From DASWJZ01 sp963814905 (GTDB taxonomy: Bacteria > Pseudomonadota > Alphaproteobacteria > Rhizobiales > Afifellaceae), in contig CAWFEM010000001.1 of NCBI GenBank assembly GCA_963814905.1, forward strand, positions 112,821-176,820: DNA of 64,000 nt, written 5' to 3'. Below the pieces are notes generated by a model, which had not been told where the DNA came from, made no database searches, and saw only the letters and a list, made by a program, of their open reading frames with translations. Every line of letters begins with the position of its first letter. Position 1 is the first letter of the stretch. Shown here in pieces: positions 46,433 to 54,077 of this stretch. A program made the position numbers and the translations under genes.

Positions 46433-47379
46433 TCCGCGATCTCGTCGTGCAGGGCACGCAAATGGCGCTCGTGCTTCTCCTCGCGCCGCTGCTGACCGGG
46501 CTCGTGCGCAAGGTCAAGGCGCGGCTCCTGCGCCGACAGGGCCCGCCGCTCCTGCAGCCCTATCGCGACCTCTATCGGCTGCTGATGAAGGAGGTCGTGC
46601 TCGCCCACAACGCCTCCTGGCTCTTCCGCGTATCGCCCTATCTGATCTTCGCGACGACCTGGGTCGCCGCGGCGCTGGTGCCGACATTCGCGACCGGGCT
46701 CACCTTCAGCTGGTCCGCGGACCTGATCGCCATCACCGCGCTGATCGGCTCGGCGCGCTTCTTCCTGGCGCTCGCCGGCATGGACGTCGGCACCAGCTTC
46801 GGCGGCATCGGCGCGAGCCGCGAAGTGATGATCGCTTCGCTCGCCGAGCCGGCAATGATCATGATCACCTTCTCCGTCGCGCTGATCGCCGGCTCCACGC
46901 AGCTTTCCTCGATCGCCGTCTTCATGCTTTCGCCGGAAGCGGGCCTCTCCGTCTCGCTCGGCCTCGCCCTGGTCGCGCTCATCATCGTGTCGATCGCAGA
47001 GAATGCGCGCGTGCCGGTCGACAATCCGGCAACGCATCTTGAGCTCACCATGGTGCACGAGGCGATGGTGCTGGAATATTCCGGCCGCCATCTCGCGATG
47101 ATCGAGTTCGCCGCCTCGCTGAAGCTGCTCCTCTACGTCTCGCTGATCGCCTGCATCTTCACGCCCTGGGGGCTTGCCCGCCCCGATGCCGGCCTCGCCG
47201 CCTTCGCGGTCGGGATCGCGAGCTACGCCGCGAAGCTCGCCGCGGGCGCGGTGCTGCTCAGCGTCTTTGAGACGGCAATCGCCAAGATGCGCGTCTTCCG
47301 CGTGCCGGAATTCCTCGGCGCGGCCTTCATGCTCGGCCTCCTCGCCACGCTCCTTCTCTTCGTGGCGCAGAACCGATGA
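46429..47379 (+). CDS. hyfC: Hydrogenase-4-like component C (NuoH-type membrane anchor)
   Basis: This 316-residue membrane protein matches HyfC/HycD/NuoH. It contains the conserved loop SFGGIGASREVMIASLAEPAM and the downstream ENARVPVDNPATHLELTMVHEAMVLEYSG, which links the membrane arm to the soluble subunits. ATG 46429 overlaps the hyfB stop (ATGA); an ATG six bases upstream is also in frame. The subunit is complete. Confidence 0.92.
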   Translation: MIRDLVVQGTQMALVLLLAPLLTGLVRKVKARLLRRQGPPLLQPYRDLYRLLMKEVVLAHNASWLFRVSPYLIFATTWVAAALVPTFATGLTFSWSADLIAITALIGSARFFLALAGMDVGTSFGGIGASREVMIASLAEPAMIMITFSVALIAGSTQLSSIAVFMLSPEAGLSVSLGLALVALIIVSIAENARVPVDNPATHLELTMVHEAMVLEYSGRHLAMIEFAASLKLLLYVSLIACIFTPWGLARPDAGLAAFAVGIASYAAKLAAGAVLLSVFETAIAKMRVFRVPEFLGAAFMLGLLATLLLFVAQNR

Positions 47380-48041
47380 TCGCCAAGCTCTCCTTCGACA
47401 TCGCGCATCTCCTCGCCGGCGGGCTCGTACTGGTGAGCCTGACGATGCTCTATCAGCGCAGGCTCTACGCTCTTCTGAACGTCTTCGCGCTGCACGCTCT
47501 GGTGCTTGCGCTCTCCGTCGCCTGGCAGGCCTACATCCAGCACGCGCCGCACCTCTACATCACCGCCGCGATCGCGCTCCTCTTCAAGGCGATTGTCATT
47601 CCGGTGGCGCTGCACCGCATGATCGTTCGGCTCGGCATCCACCGCGAGATCGAGACGGTCGGCGGCATCGGGCTCACCATGCTCGCCGGCATGGGTCTCG
47701 TGGCGCTCTCCACCGTCGTCATGCTGCAGGTCACGATCGAGGCGGATCCGCTGGCGCGCGAGGACCTCGCCTTCGCGCTGTCCGTCGTGCTGCTCGGACT
47801 CCTCCTCATGGTGACGCGCCGCAACGCCGTCAGCCAGGTCGTCGGCTTCATGTCGCTGGAGAACGGCCTGGTGCTTGCCGCGACCGGCGCCAAGGGCATG
47901 CCGTTCGTTGTGGAGATCAGCGTCGCCTTCTCCATCCTGATCGCCTTCATCGTGATCGGCATCTTCCTGTTCCGTATCCGGGAACGCTTCGACACGGTCG
48001 ACATCGAGACACTCGACAGCTTTCGCGGAGAACTGCAATGA
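47376..48041 (+). CDS. hyfE: Hydrogenase-4-like component E
   Basis: The product (221 residues) has six to seven membrane helices and aligns in pattern with HyfE, which corresponds to a fused NuoK-like segment. VVGFMSLENGLVLAATGAKGMPFVVEI is its most conserved part. The start overlaps the hyfC stop by four bases and the stop overlaps hyfF by four bases. Confidence 0.9.
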   Translation: MIAKLSFDIAHLLAGGLVLVSLTMLYQRRLYALLNVFALHALVLALSVAWQAYIQHAPHLYITAAIALLFKAIVIPVALHRMIVRLGIHREIETVGGIGLTMLAGMGLVALSTVVMLQVTIEADPLAREDLAFALSVVLLGLLLMVTRRNAVSQVVGFMSLENGLVLAATGAKGMPFVVEISVAFSILIAFIVIGIFLFRIRERFDTVDIETLDSFRGELQ

Positions 48042-49480
48042 CCGGCGACACCGCAATGGGCGCCGTCCTCCTGGTGCCGCTCCTGGCGGCCGGGCTCCTC
48101 GCGCTTCTTCCCGGCTACCGGATCGCGGCGCGGCTCAACGTCGCCGCGACCTTCGTGACCTTCCTCGCCGCGCTCGCCCTCCTCGCCGCGCGGCCGGTGC
48201 CGAGCGCCTATCTCCAGGTCGACGACTTGAACGTCGTCTTCATCGTGCTCTCCACCTTCGTGGGCTTCACCACCTCCATCTTCTCGGCGAGCTACATCGC
48301 GCACGAGCTGGAGATCGGGCGGCTGACGCCCGCCTATCTGCGCTTCTATCACGCGATGTACCAGGTTTTGATGTTCGCGATGAACCTCGCGCTCCTCGCC
48401 AACAATATCGGCGTGATGTGGGTGGCGATCGAGATCGCGACGCTGACCACCGTCCTCATGGTCGGCATCTACCGAACCCACGAAGCGCTCGAGGCGGCGT
48501 GGAAATATTTCATCCTCGGCAGCGTCGGCATCGCGCTGGCGCTGTTCGGCACGATCCTCGTCTATATGGCCGCGCGCCCGGTGATCGGCGAGGGCGTGGA
48601 CGCGATGGTGTGGACCGTCCTTGTGGAACGGGCGGGCGAATTCGATCCCGCGCTTCTCAACCTCGCCTTCGTGTTCCTGATCCTCGGCTACGGGACGAAG
48701 GTGGGGCTCGCGCCGCTCCACGCCTGGCTCCCGGACGCGCATGCGGAAGGCCCGACGCCGATCTCGGCGGTGCTTTCCGGGCTTCTCCTCAACGTCGCGC
48801 TCTACGCGGTGCTGCGCTTCAAGATCCTGCTCGCCGCGAACCCCGACGCGCTCGCGCCCGGCGCGCTGATGGTCGTTCTCGGCCTGGTGTCGCTCATCTT
48901 CGCGGCGCTCATGCTCTACCGGCGGCGCGACATCAAACGCATGTTCGCTTATTCCTCCATCGAGCACATGGGCATCATCGTCTTCGCCTTCGGCATTGGC
49001 GGACCGCTGGCCAATTTCGCCGGGCTCCTGCACATGACCATGCATTCGCTGACAAAGTCGGCGATCTTCTTTTCCGTCGGTCATATTGCGCAGGTAAAAG
49101 GCACGCAGAAGATCGCCGATATCGGCGGGCTCACCGAGACGCATCCCTGGCTCGGCTGGGGGCTGGTGCTCGGCGTCGTCGCGATCGCGGGCATGCCGCC
49201 GCTCGGCATCTTCATGAGCGAGTTCCTGATCGTCTCCTCGACATTCGCGCGCGAGCCCTTGCTCGCAATTCCGCTCGTCGCCGGGCTCTTGATCGGCATC
49301 GGTGCGCTCTTCCTCCGGCTGAACGGTATCGCCTTCGGCGAGCCGCGCGGCCCGGTCGCGCCGGCCCAGGCATCCTACGTGCCGATGTTCGTGCACCTGG
49401 CGCTGGTCTTCGCAGCCGGCATCTTCCTGCCGGCGCCGCTCGTCGCCTGGTTCCAGCATGTCGCGCACCTCCTCGGATAG
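48038..49480 (+). CDS. hyfF: Hydrogenase-4-like component F (NuoN/M-type proton-pumping subunit)
   Basis: The 480-residue membrane protein has about 14 helices and belongs to the same antiporter-like family as HyfB. Features include WVAIEIATLTTVLMVG, the conserved GTKVGLAPLHAWLPDAHAEGPTPISAVLSG block and IKRMFAYSSIEHMGII. ATG 48038 overlaps the hyfE stop. Having both HyfB- and HyfF-type subunits gives the complex two potential proton channels, as in hydrogenase 4; HyfD, a third, is absent. Confidence 0.92.
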   Translation: MTGDTAMGAVLLVPLLAAGLLALLPGYRIAARLNVAATFVTFLAALALLAARPVPSAYLQVDDLNVVFIVLSTFVGFTTSIFSASYIAHELEIGRLTPAYLRFYHAMYQVLMFAMNLALLANNIGVMWVAIEIATLTTVLMVGIYRTHEALEAAWKYFILGSVGIALALFGTILVYMAARPVIGEGVDAMVWTVLVERAGEFDPALLNLAFVFLILGYGTKVGLAPLHAWLPDAHAEGPTPISAVLSGLLLNVALYAVLRFKILLAANPDALAPGALMVVLGLVSLIFAALMLYRRRDIKRMFAYSSIEHMGIIVFAFGIGGPLANFAGLLHMTMHSLTKSAIFFSVGHIAQVKGTQKIADIGGLTETHPWLGWGLVLGVVAIAGMPPLGIFMSEFLIVSSTFAREPLLAIPLVAGLLIGIGALFLRLNGIAFGEPRGPVAPAQASYVPMFVHLALVFAAGIFLPAPLVAWFQHVAHLLG

Positions 49481-51003
49481 GGCCGCGACGGTGTCCCGCC
49501 TCGACGATCTCGTGTCGAACGGAGCGCCCGCCGCGGCGCATCGCCCCTGGCCGCGCGTCATCGTCGATCGCTCGACCTGGACCGCCGCGGCGGAGAGCCT
49601 CGCGGCGGGAGACCTCACGCTCGTCAGCCTCTTCGCAGACGCCGCGACGGTGCACATGGCGCTCTTCGAGGCGGAGGGCGCCGGCTTCGCGGTTGTAAGC
49701 CTACCCTGCCGCGACGGGCGCTTCCCCTCGGTCGGGCGCGTGCATGCGCCAGCGATCCGGCTGGAGCGCGCGATCCGCGATCTTCATGGCCTGGAGCCGG
49801 AAGGCGCACCCGATCTTCGGCCCTGGCTCGATCACGGGCGCTGGGGCGTCAGGCATCCACTCGGCGCCGCGACGACCCGCCGACGGAGCGGCTGCGCCTT
49901 ATCCGTTCCTGCCCGTCGAGGGCGAGAGCCTGCACCAGATTCCGGTCGGCCCGGTGCATGCCGGCATCATCGAGCCGGGGCATTTCCGTTTCACCGCCAA
50001 CGGCGAGACGGTGGTACGGCTCGAGGAGCGGCTCGGCTACGTCCACAAGGGCAGCGCGTCTTTGATGCGCGGCGCGGATATCGCAACGGCGGCGCGTCTT
50101 GCGGGCCGCCTGTCGGGAGACAGCACCGTCGCCCATGCGCTCGCTTTCGCTCGGGCCGTCGAGGCGGCTCTTGCGATCGAAGCGCCGCCGCGCGCGCATC
50201 ACCTGCGCGCCGTGATGGCGGAGCTTGAGCGCCTCGCCAACCATCTCGGCGACGTCGGCGCGATCGCCAATGACGCGACCTTCCCGCTGATGCTGGCGCA
50301 GTGCGCGATTCTGCGCGAGCGCGTGCTGCGGGCGACCGATCTCGCCTTCGGGCATCGCCTGGCGATGGATCGCGTCGTTCCGGGCGGTGTGGCGACCGAC
50401 CTTAGACCCGAAGGCGCCAAGGCGCTGCGGGCGCTACTGTCGGAGATCAGCTCTGCTTTTCCGCGGCTCGTCGAGCTCTACGACAACACCGCCTCGCTGC
50501 AGGACCGCACGGTCGGAACAGGGATCCTTTCCGCCGCGCTTGCCGAGCAATTCGGCGCGGGCGGCTTTGTCGGCCGTGCCTCCGGCCGTGGCTTCGACGC
50601 GCGCCGCACGCCCGGCTATCCGCCCTACGGCGCGCTGCAATTCCCCGTACCGGTCCTCAGCGACGGCGACGTCAACGCGCGCGTCTGGATCCGGTTCAAG
50701 GAGATCGACGCGAGCCTTGCGCTGATCGGGGCGCTGCTCGACGGCTTGCCGGACGGGCCGACTTCAGTCGAGACCGGCGGACACGGAGCGGGCGAAGGCA
50801 CGGCTCTCGTGGAGGGCTTCCGCGGCGACATCTTCGCCTGGGTTCGGCTCAGCGCCGACGGCACGGTCGCGGACTGTCATCTGCGCGACCCGTCGTGGTT
50901 CCAGTGGCCGCTCTTGGAAGCCGCGATCGAGGGCAACATCGTTGCGGACTTCCCGCTCTGCAACAAGAGCTTCAACTGCTCCTATTCCGGCCACGATCTC
51001 TAG
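49458..51003 (+). pseudogene. hyfG: Hydrogenase-4-like large subunit without nickel ligands, one frameshift
   Basis: The protein combines an N-terminal NuoC-like domain (to about residue 135) with a C-terminal NuoD/NiFe large-subunit domain (VGPVHAGIIEPGHFRF onward). The frame breaks near 49880, one extra base; joined, it is about 514 residues. NiFe enzymes hold nickel with R-x-CGxC and a C-terminal DPCxxC. Here the first reads RLSGDSTVAHALAF (near base 50107), with both cysteines replaced by serine, and the C terminus reads LCNKSFNCSYSGHDL. Thus it cannot bind the NiFe centre in the known way and is not a functional hydrogenase subunit. It overlaps hyfF by 23 bases. Confidence 0.85.
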
Positions 51004-51012
51004 GAGACGCCA

Positions 51013-51528
51013 ATGCGCAGGACGCTCTTCGAAAGCATTGTCGGCGGGGCGCTCACCGAACCGGCGCCCCCTCCCGACGAAGACGCGCTTGCGGAACTCG
51101 CCCAGTCGCTTGCGCGGAACGCGCGCCGGAAGCTCGGCCGCAGCCTCTCAATCCGCCAGGTCGACGCCGGCTCCTGCAACGCCTGCGAGCTGGAAATCCA
51201 CGCGCTCAACAACGCCTTCTACGACCTTGAGCGCTTCGGGCTGCATTTCGTCGCCTCGCCGCGCCATGCCGACGTGCTCCTCGTCACCGGGCCGGTCACC
51301 AAGAACATGGCGGAGGCGCTGCGCCGCACCTATGCCGCGACGCCCGATCCGAAATGGGTCGTGGCGGTCGGCAATTGCGCACGAGACGGCGGCATCTTTG
51401 CCGCGTCATATGCGGTCGAAGGCGGCGTTTCGGCGGTCCTGCCCGTCGATCTTCACATTCCCGGCTGCCCGCCGTCGCCGACGGCGCTCCTGAAGGGGCT
51501 GCTTGCGCTGGTCGACAGCGTGAAATGA
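51013..51528 (+). CDS. hyfI: Hydrogenase-4-like small subunit (NuoB-type iron-sulfur protein)
   Basis: This 171-residue protein has the four cysteines of the N2-type [4Fe-4S] cluster: two in DAGSCNACELEI, one in VGNCARDGG and one in HIPGCPPSP. All are preserved even though the neighbouring large subunit lost its nickel ligands. It should pass electrons to or from the large-subunit interface. It begins nine bases after hyfG. No ferredoxin-like HyfH gene or hydrogenase maturation gene follows in the window. Confidence 0.92.
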   Translation: MRRTLFESIVGGALTEPAPPPDEDALAELAQSLARNARRKLGRSLSIRQVDAGSCNACELEIHALNNAFYDLERFGLHFVASPRHADVLLVTGPVTKNMAEALRRTYAATPDPKWVVAVGNCARDGGIFAASYAVEGGVSAVLPVDLHIPGCPPSPTALLKGLLALVDSVK

Positions 51529-51610
51529 CGCGAAAGCGCCTTGCCGCTTTCGCGGCCGATATTTCTCCGCACGAAGGCCGGCTAGACGACGTGCGTGACG
51601 GCGCACAAAA

Positions 51611-51634
51611 AAAGGGGGCCATTCGGCCCCCTTT
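51611..51634 (-). terminator. Rho-independent terminator after the porin-like remnant
   Basis: AAAGGGGGCC and GGCCCCCTTT form a ten-base-pair stem with an ATTC loop. On the minus strand a run of seven T follows (the A-run 51607-51613 seen on the plus strand), which is the classical signature. It lies 23 bases beyond the stop of the minus-strand gene at 51657. On the plus strand the T-run is poor, though the hairpin may also slow transcription leaving hyfI. Confidence 0.8.
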
Positions 51635-51656
51635 CGAAAAGTGCAGAGGTCTAGAA

Positions 51657-52060
51657 TTAGAAACGGTAGTTGAGCCCGCCCTTGATCGTATGGAAGTGGT
51701 TGTCGGACTCGATCTTGAGATTGTCGCCCGGGATGAACAGCGGCCCGTCGTAGAGCGTGCTCTTGCCGAGATCGACGTAGAGATATTCGGTCTTGAAGCT
51801 GAGGTGCTTCGTGAGGGCGTATTCGACGCCGCCACCCGCGGTCCAACCCACCAGCGTGTCGTCGATGTTGCCACTCAACGACCCGATGGTCGTGGAGAAG
51901 TTATAGTACGAATTGGTCTTGCCGAAAGCGACACCGCCGGTTCCGTAGATCAGGAAATCCTCGAGCGGAAGGAAACCAACCCTGCCGCGACCGGTGCCGA
52001 ACCACTCGATCTCGGTTCCGGCCTTGAGGCTGCCGCTGCCCGCCAGGACGCCGGTTCTTG
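51657..52060 (-). pseudogene. Outer-membrane beta-barrel protein (Omp25/Omp31 family), C-terminal part only
   Basis: The frame encodes the C-terminal half of an eight-stranded barrel: EWFGTGRGRVGFLP, LIYGTGGVAFGKTNS, VGWTAGGGVEYALTKHLSFKTEYLYVDLG and the terminal aromatic GGLNYRF. Each strand alternates polar and hydrophobic residues, and Phe ends the chain as in outer-membrane proteins. The N-terminal half, including a signal peptide, is missing; upstream of about 52060 the frame becomes unrelated sequence that merges into the glycosyltransferase gene. This is a truncated gene at what looks like a recombination boundary. Confidence 0.72.
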
Positions 52061-52111
52061 AGGTCTTTTTCGGGGATCGGCGCGTCTCGAGCGCGCTGGC
52101 GCCGAAGAAGA

Positions 52112-52957
52112 CTAGAGCCGTATCCAGGCGCGCGGAATGATGTCGGGAGCGCCGACCTCCGGCCAACACGTGAACCATCGCCGGGGGGCGATAACGATCT
52201 TGTCCGCGTTCGGGTTAAGCCACGCTCCCCACCAGCTGAACGAGCTGTTCGCGATGATGTTGTGTCGGCACGCACTCATGAGGCGCAGATCGTCGTGCGG
52301 CTCCTTCTCGGTGCTGGCCACGACCACCTCAAACGGCATGCCGATCTCGAGATTGCTCCGGCACCACTCGGGGTCATCGGAAAAAACGAACACCTCCGGA
52401 TCCACTTCGAGCTGCGAGCGCAAATAGCCAACGGCGTCTCGATAGTAAGATACCGGAAGGACGCCGAATTCCGGCAGATTGACATAGTCGCCTCTGCGCA
52501 CGTGCAGGCCAACGCAGTTGCGACAAGAGAGAATGCGATCGAGACTCTCCGCGGCCGTCGGACCGAGCGGACATTTGAACGTCAGATCCTCGCGTATTTG
52601 CTCGGCGACATCCTCGAAATAGCGTTCGTTCTGAAAATAGCCCATCAGCGCCGTTCGATCCGGCAGGCCTAAGACCTTCGGATCGAAATTGGGACCTGCT
52701 TCCCTATGATGATGAAAATCGCCGAGGAACCGGTTCAGTCCCTCTGGCACCGGTCGCAGTCCGAGCGCGATCAGGTCGGCATTGTTGGCGGGTTCGGCCG
52801 CAATATTGAAACGGTCGAGGCTGTACTGGCGATTTTCTGCCGCGCGGTACGGCATGTAGAACCGCAACGACGTGGAATGACGCAACGCTAGGCGACGCGC
52901 AGTCGCATATTGAAAGAGCTGATTACCCAGGCCACCCTGCAATTGAACGATGATCAT
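52112..52957 (-). CDS. Glycosyltransferase family 11 (alpha-1,2-fucosyltransferase-like)
   Basis: The 281-residue protein begins MIIVQLQGGLGNQLFQYATARRLA, the hallmark of GT11, and has the GDP-fucose-binding motif HVRRGDYV (near residue 150) and the third motif NSSFSWWGAWLNP. GT11 enzymes add L-fucose in alpha-1,2 or alpha-1,3 linkage to surface glycans. ATG 52957 matches the family start; an upstream ATG at 52981 is possible. It belongs to a cluster of surface-sugar transferases and lies next to the porin remnant. Confidence 0.9.
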   Translation of the reverse strand: MIIVQLQGGLGNQLFQYATARRLALRHSTSLRFYMPYRAAENRQYSLDRFNIAAEPANNADLIALGLRPVPEGLNRFLGDFHHHREAGPNFDPKVLGLPDRTALMGYFQNERYFEDVAEQIREDLTFKCPLGPTAAESLDRILSCRNCVGLHVRRGDYVNLPEFGVLPVSYYRDAVGYLRSQLEVDPEVFVFSDDPEWCRSNLEIGMPFEVVVASTEKEPHDDLRLMSACRHNIIANSSFSWWGAWLNPNADKIVIAPRRWFTCWPEVGAPDIIPRAWIRL

Positions 52958-53045
52958 GGCAGCAGCAAGTAGGACACCCATGCCGGCGGGCTAGATAATA
53001 TGATAATATTAGGCAGAGCGTGTGGCCTATCTATCGCCTTACAGG

Positions 53046-54077
53046 CTAGCGATGCGCCTCGACCATGCGATAGAGCGCGTTGAACTTGTCGAGATCAACA
53101 TCGATGGAGGCCTGGAACCCTTCGCCTTCACCGGCAGCGCAGAATTGCATCGCGTGCACCAGATCCAGTTTCTCGGAGATGATCCAGAAGAACGGGCGCA
53201 TTTCGGCAACGGGCATGAACTCGATGACCTTGGTCCCGGGTTCGCAAAACAGGAGATTGGTCAGCCCCGCGCCATGCGCTCCAACGACGAACTCGGCCCC
53301 TTGGAAGAGCAGTATCTGTTCTTCGATACTCATGCTTTCAAGGATAATTGTTTCGAACCCGCGCTCGATGAGAAATGCCTGCAAGCTCCTGAAATCCCTT
53401 ATCCTTCGGGCCGAGCCCTTGCGCTCTATCAGGAGCCGTCTGTTTCGCGGGCCGCAACGGCCCGCATATTTGGCGGCGATCCGCCGCTGAAAACTTCTGA
53501 CATACGACGCGGGCACATCCTCAAGAAAATCGCCGCTGTCTGCCCAGATCGCTTCACGAACCCGGAACAGATCGCCGCTGGCTTCAACGGTGGGAATCTC
53601 GTCGAACGCCAGCGCTCGGAGCGAAGCACGATGGTCGAACGGGGAGGCGACGTCCATCAATCTGGGCAGCACGATGCTCAGCCTACGATCTGTCCCCAGA
53701 GCCTCAGTCAGGATGTTGAGTGACAACATCCCCTCCGCCGTCCAATGGTAGTAGTTCTGAAGATTGCCGTTGTAGAAGACAAAGTAAGTTCCGTCGTAAT
53801 ACGGCGCGGCATCAAGCGATTTCTTGCAGATCCACAAATCGTCCGCGCTCCTTGTCAACCACGGCGTATTCGGCGGGGCGCCCTGAACATAGCCTAAGCC
53901 CTTCGATACACCCGATTCATCGAACACCGATCCTTCAGTAAGTCGGGTCGTTGAGACGTATTGATTGCTGCGCCGATGAATCATCATGCGGTCGGGAAAG
54001 TCGCCGAACTCGGGCGGTCTGGGTGGTCTCGGACGCGCGATAACGCGAATAGAAAAGCTGCTTGTCACCCCGATCAA
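53046..54077 (-). CDS. Glycosyltransferase family 61 protein
   Basis: The 343-residue product has the GT61 (DUF563) core: YYHWTAEGMLSLNILTEAL near the N-terminal third, SLQAFLIERGFETIILESMSIEEQILLFQGAEFVVGAHGAGLTNLLFCEPGTKVIEF in the second half. The pattern GAHGAGLTN is the family signature. GT61 enzymes transfer xylose, N-acetylglucosamine or related sugars. The 5' end overlaps the next upstream gene by 143 bases; a start at the ATG pair near 53987 would remove most of the overlap. An undetected frameshift joining the two is possible. Confidence 0.78.
   Translation of the reverse strand: MIGVTSSFSIRVIARPRPPRPPEFGDFPDRMMIHRRSNQYVSTTRLTEGSVFDESGVSKGLGYVQGAPPNTPWLTRSADDLWICKKSLDAAPYYDGTYFVFYNGNLQNYYHWTAEGMLSLNILTEALGTDRRLSIVLPRLMDVASPFDHRASLRALAFDEIPTVEASGDLFRVREAIWADSGDFLEDVPASYVRSFQRRIAAKYAGRCGPRNRRLLIERKGSARRIRDFRSLQAFLIERGFETIILESMSIEEQILLFQGAEFVVGAHGAGLTNLLFCEPGTKVIEFMPVAEMRPFFWIISEKLDLVHAMQFCAAGEGEGFQASIDVDLDKFNALYRMVEAHR

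Noticed and set aside
47555..49657. Long minus-strand frame opposite hyfE-hyfF
   Set aside because: It is rich in Arg, Glu, His and Asp with no motifs, while the plus strand encodes clear membrane proteins; it is a shadow of high-GC codon usage, as are similar frames opposite fds, fixL and the sugar importers.
44420..51528. Calling the hyf-like operon a hydrogenase or formate hydrogenlyase
   Set aside because: The large subunit lacks the nickel-binding cysteines at both ends and no maturation genes are seen; NAD-linked FdsGBAD formate dehydrogenase is a soluble enzyme encoded elsewhere.
53935..54077. GT61 as part of the giant glycosyltransferase
   Set aside because: The two frames overlap by 143 bases but GT61 has usable starts within the overlap and a complete domain, so a frameshifted triple fusion is possible but not needed.
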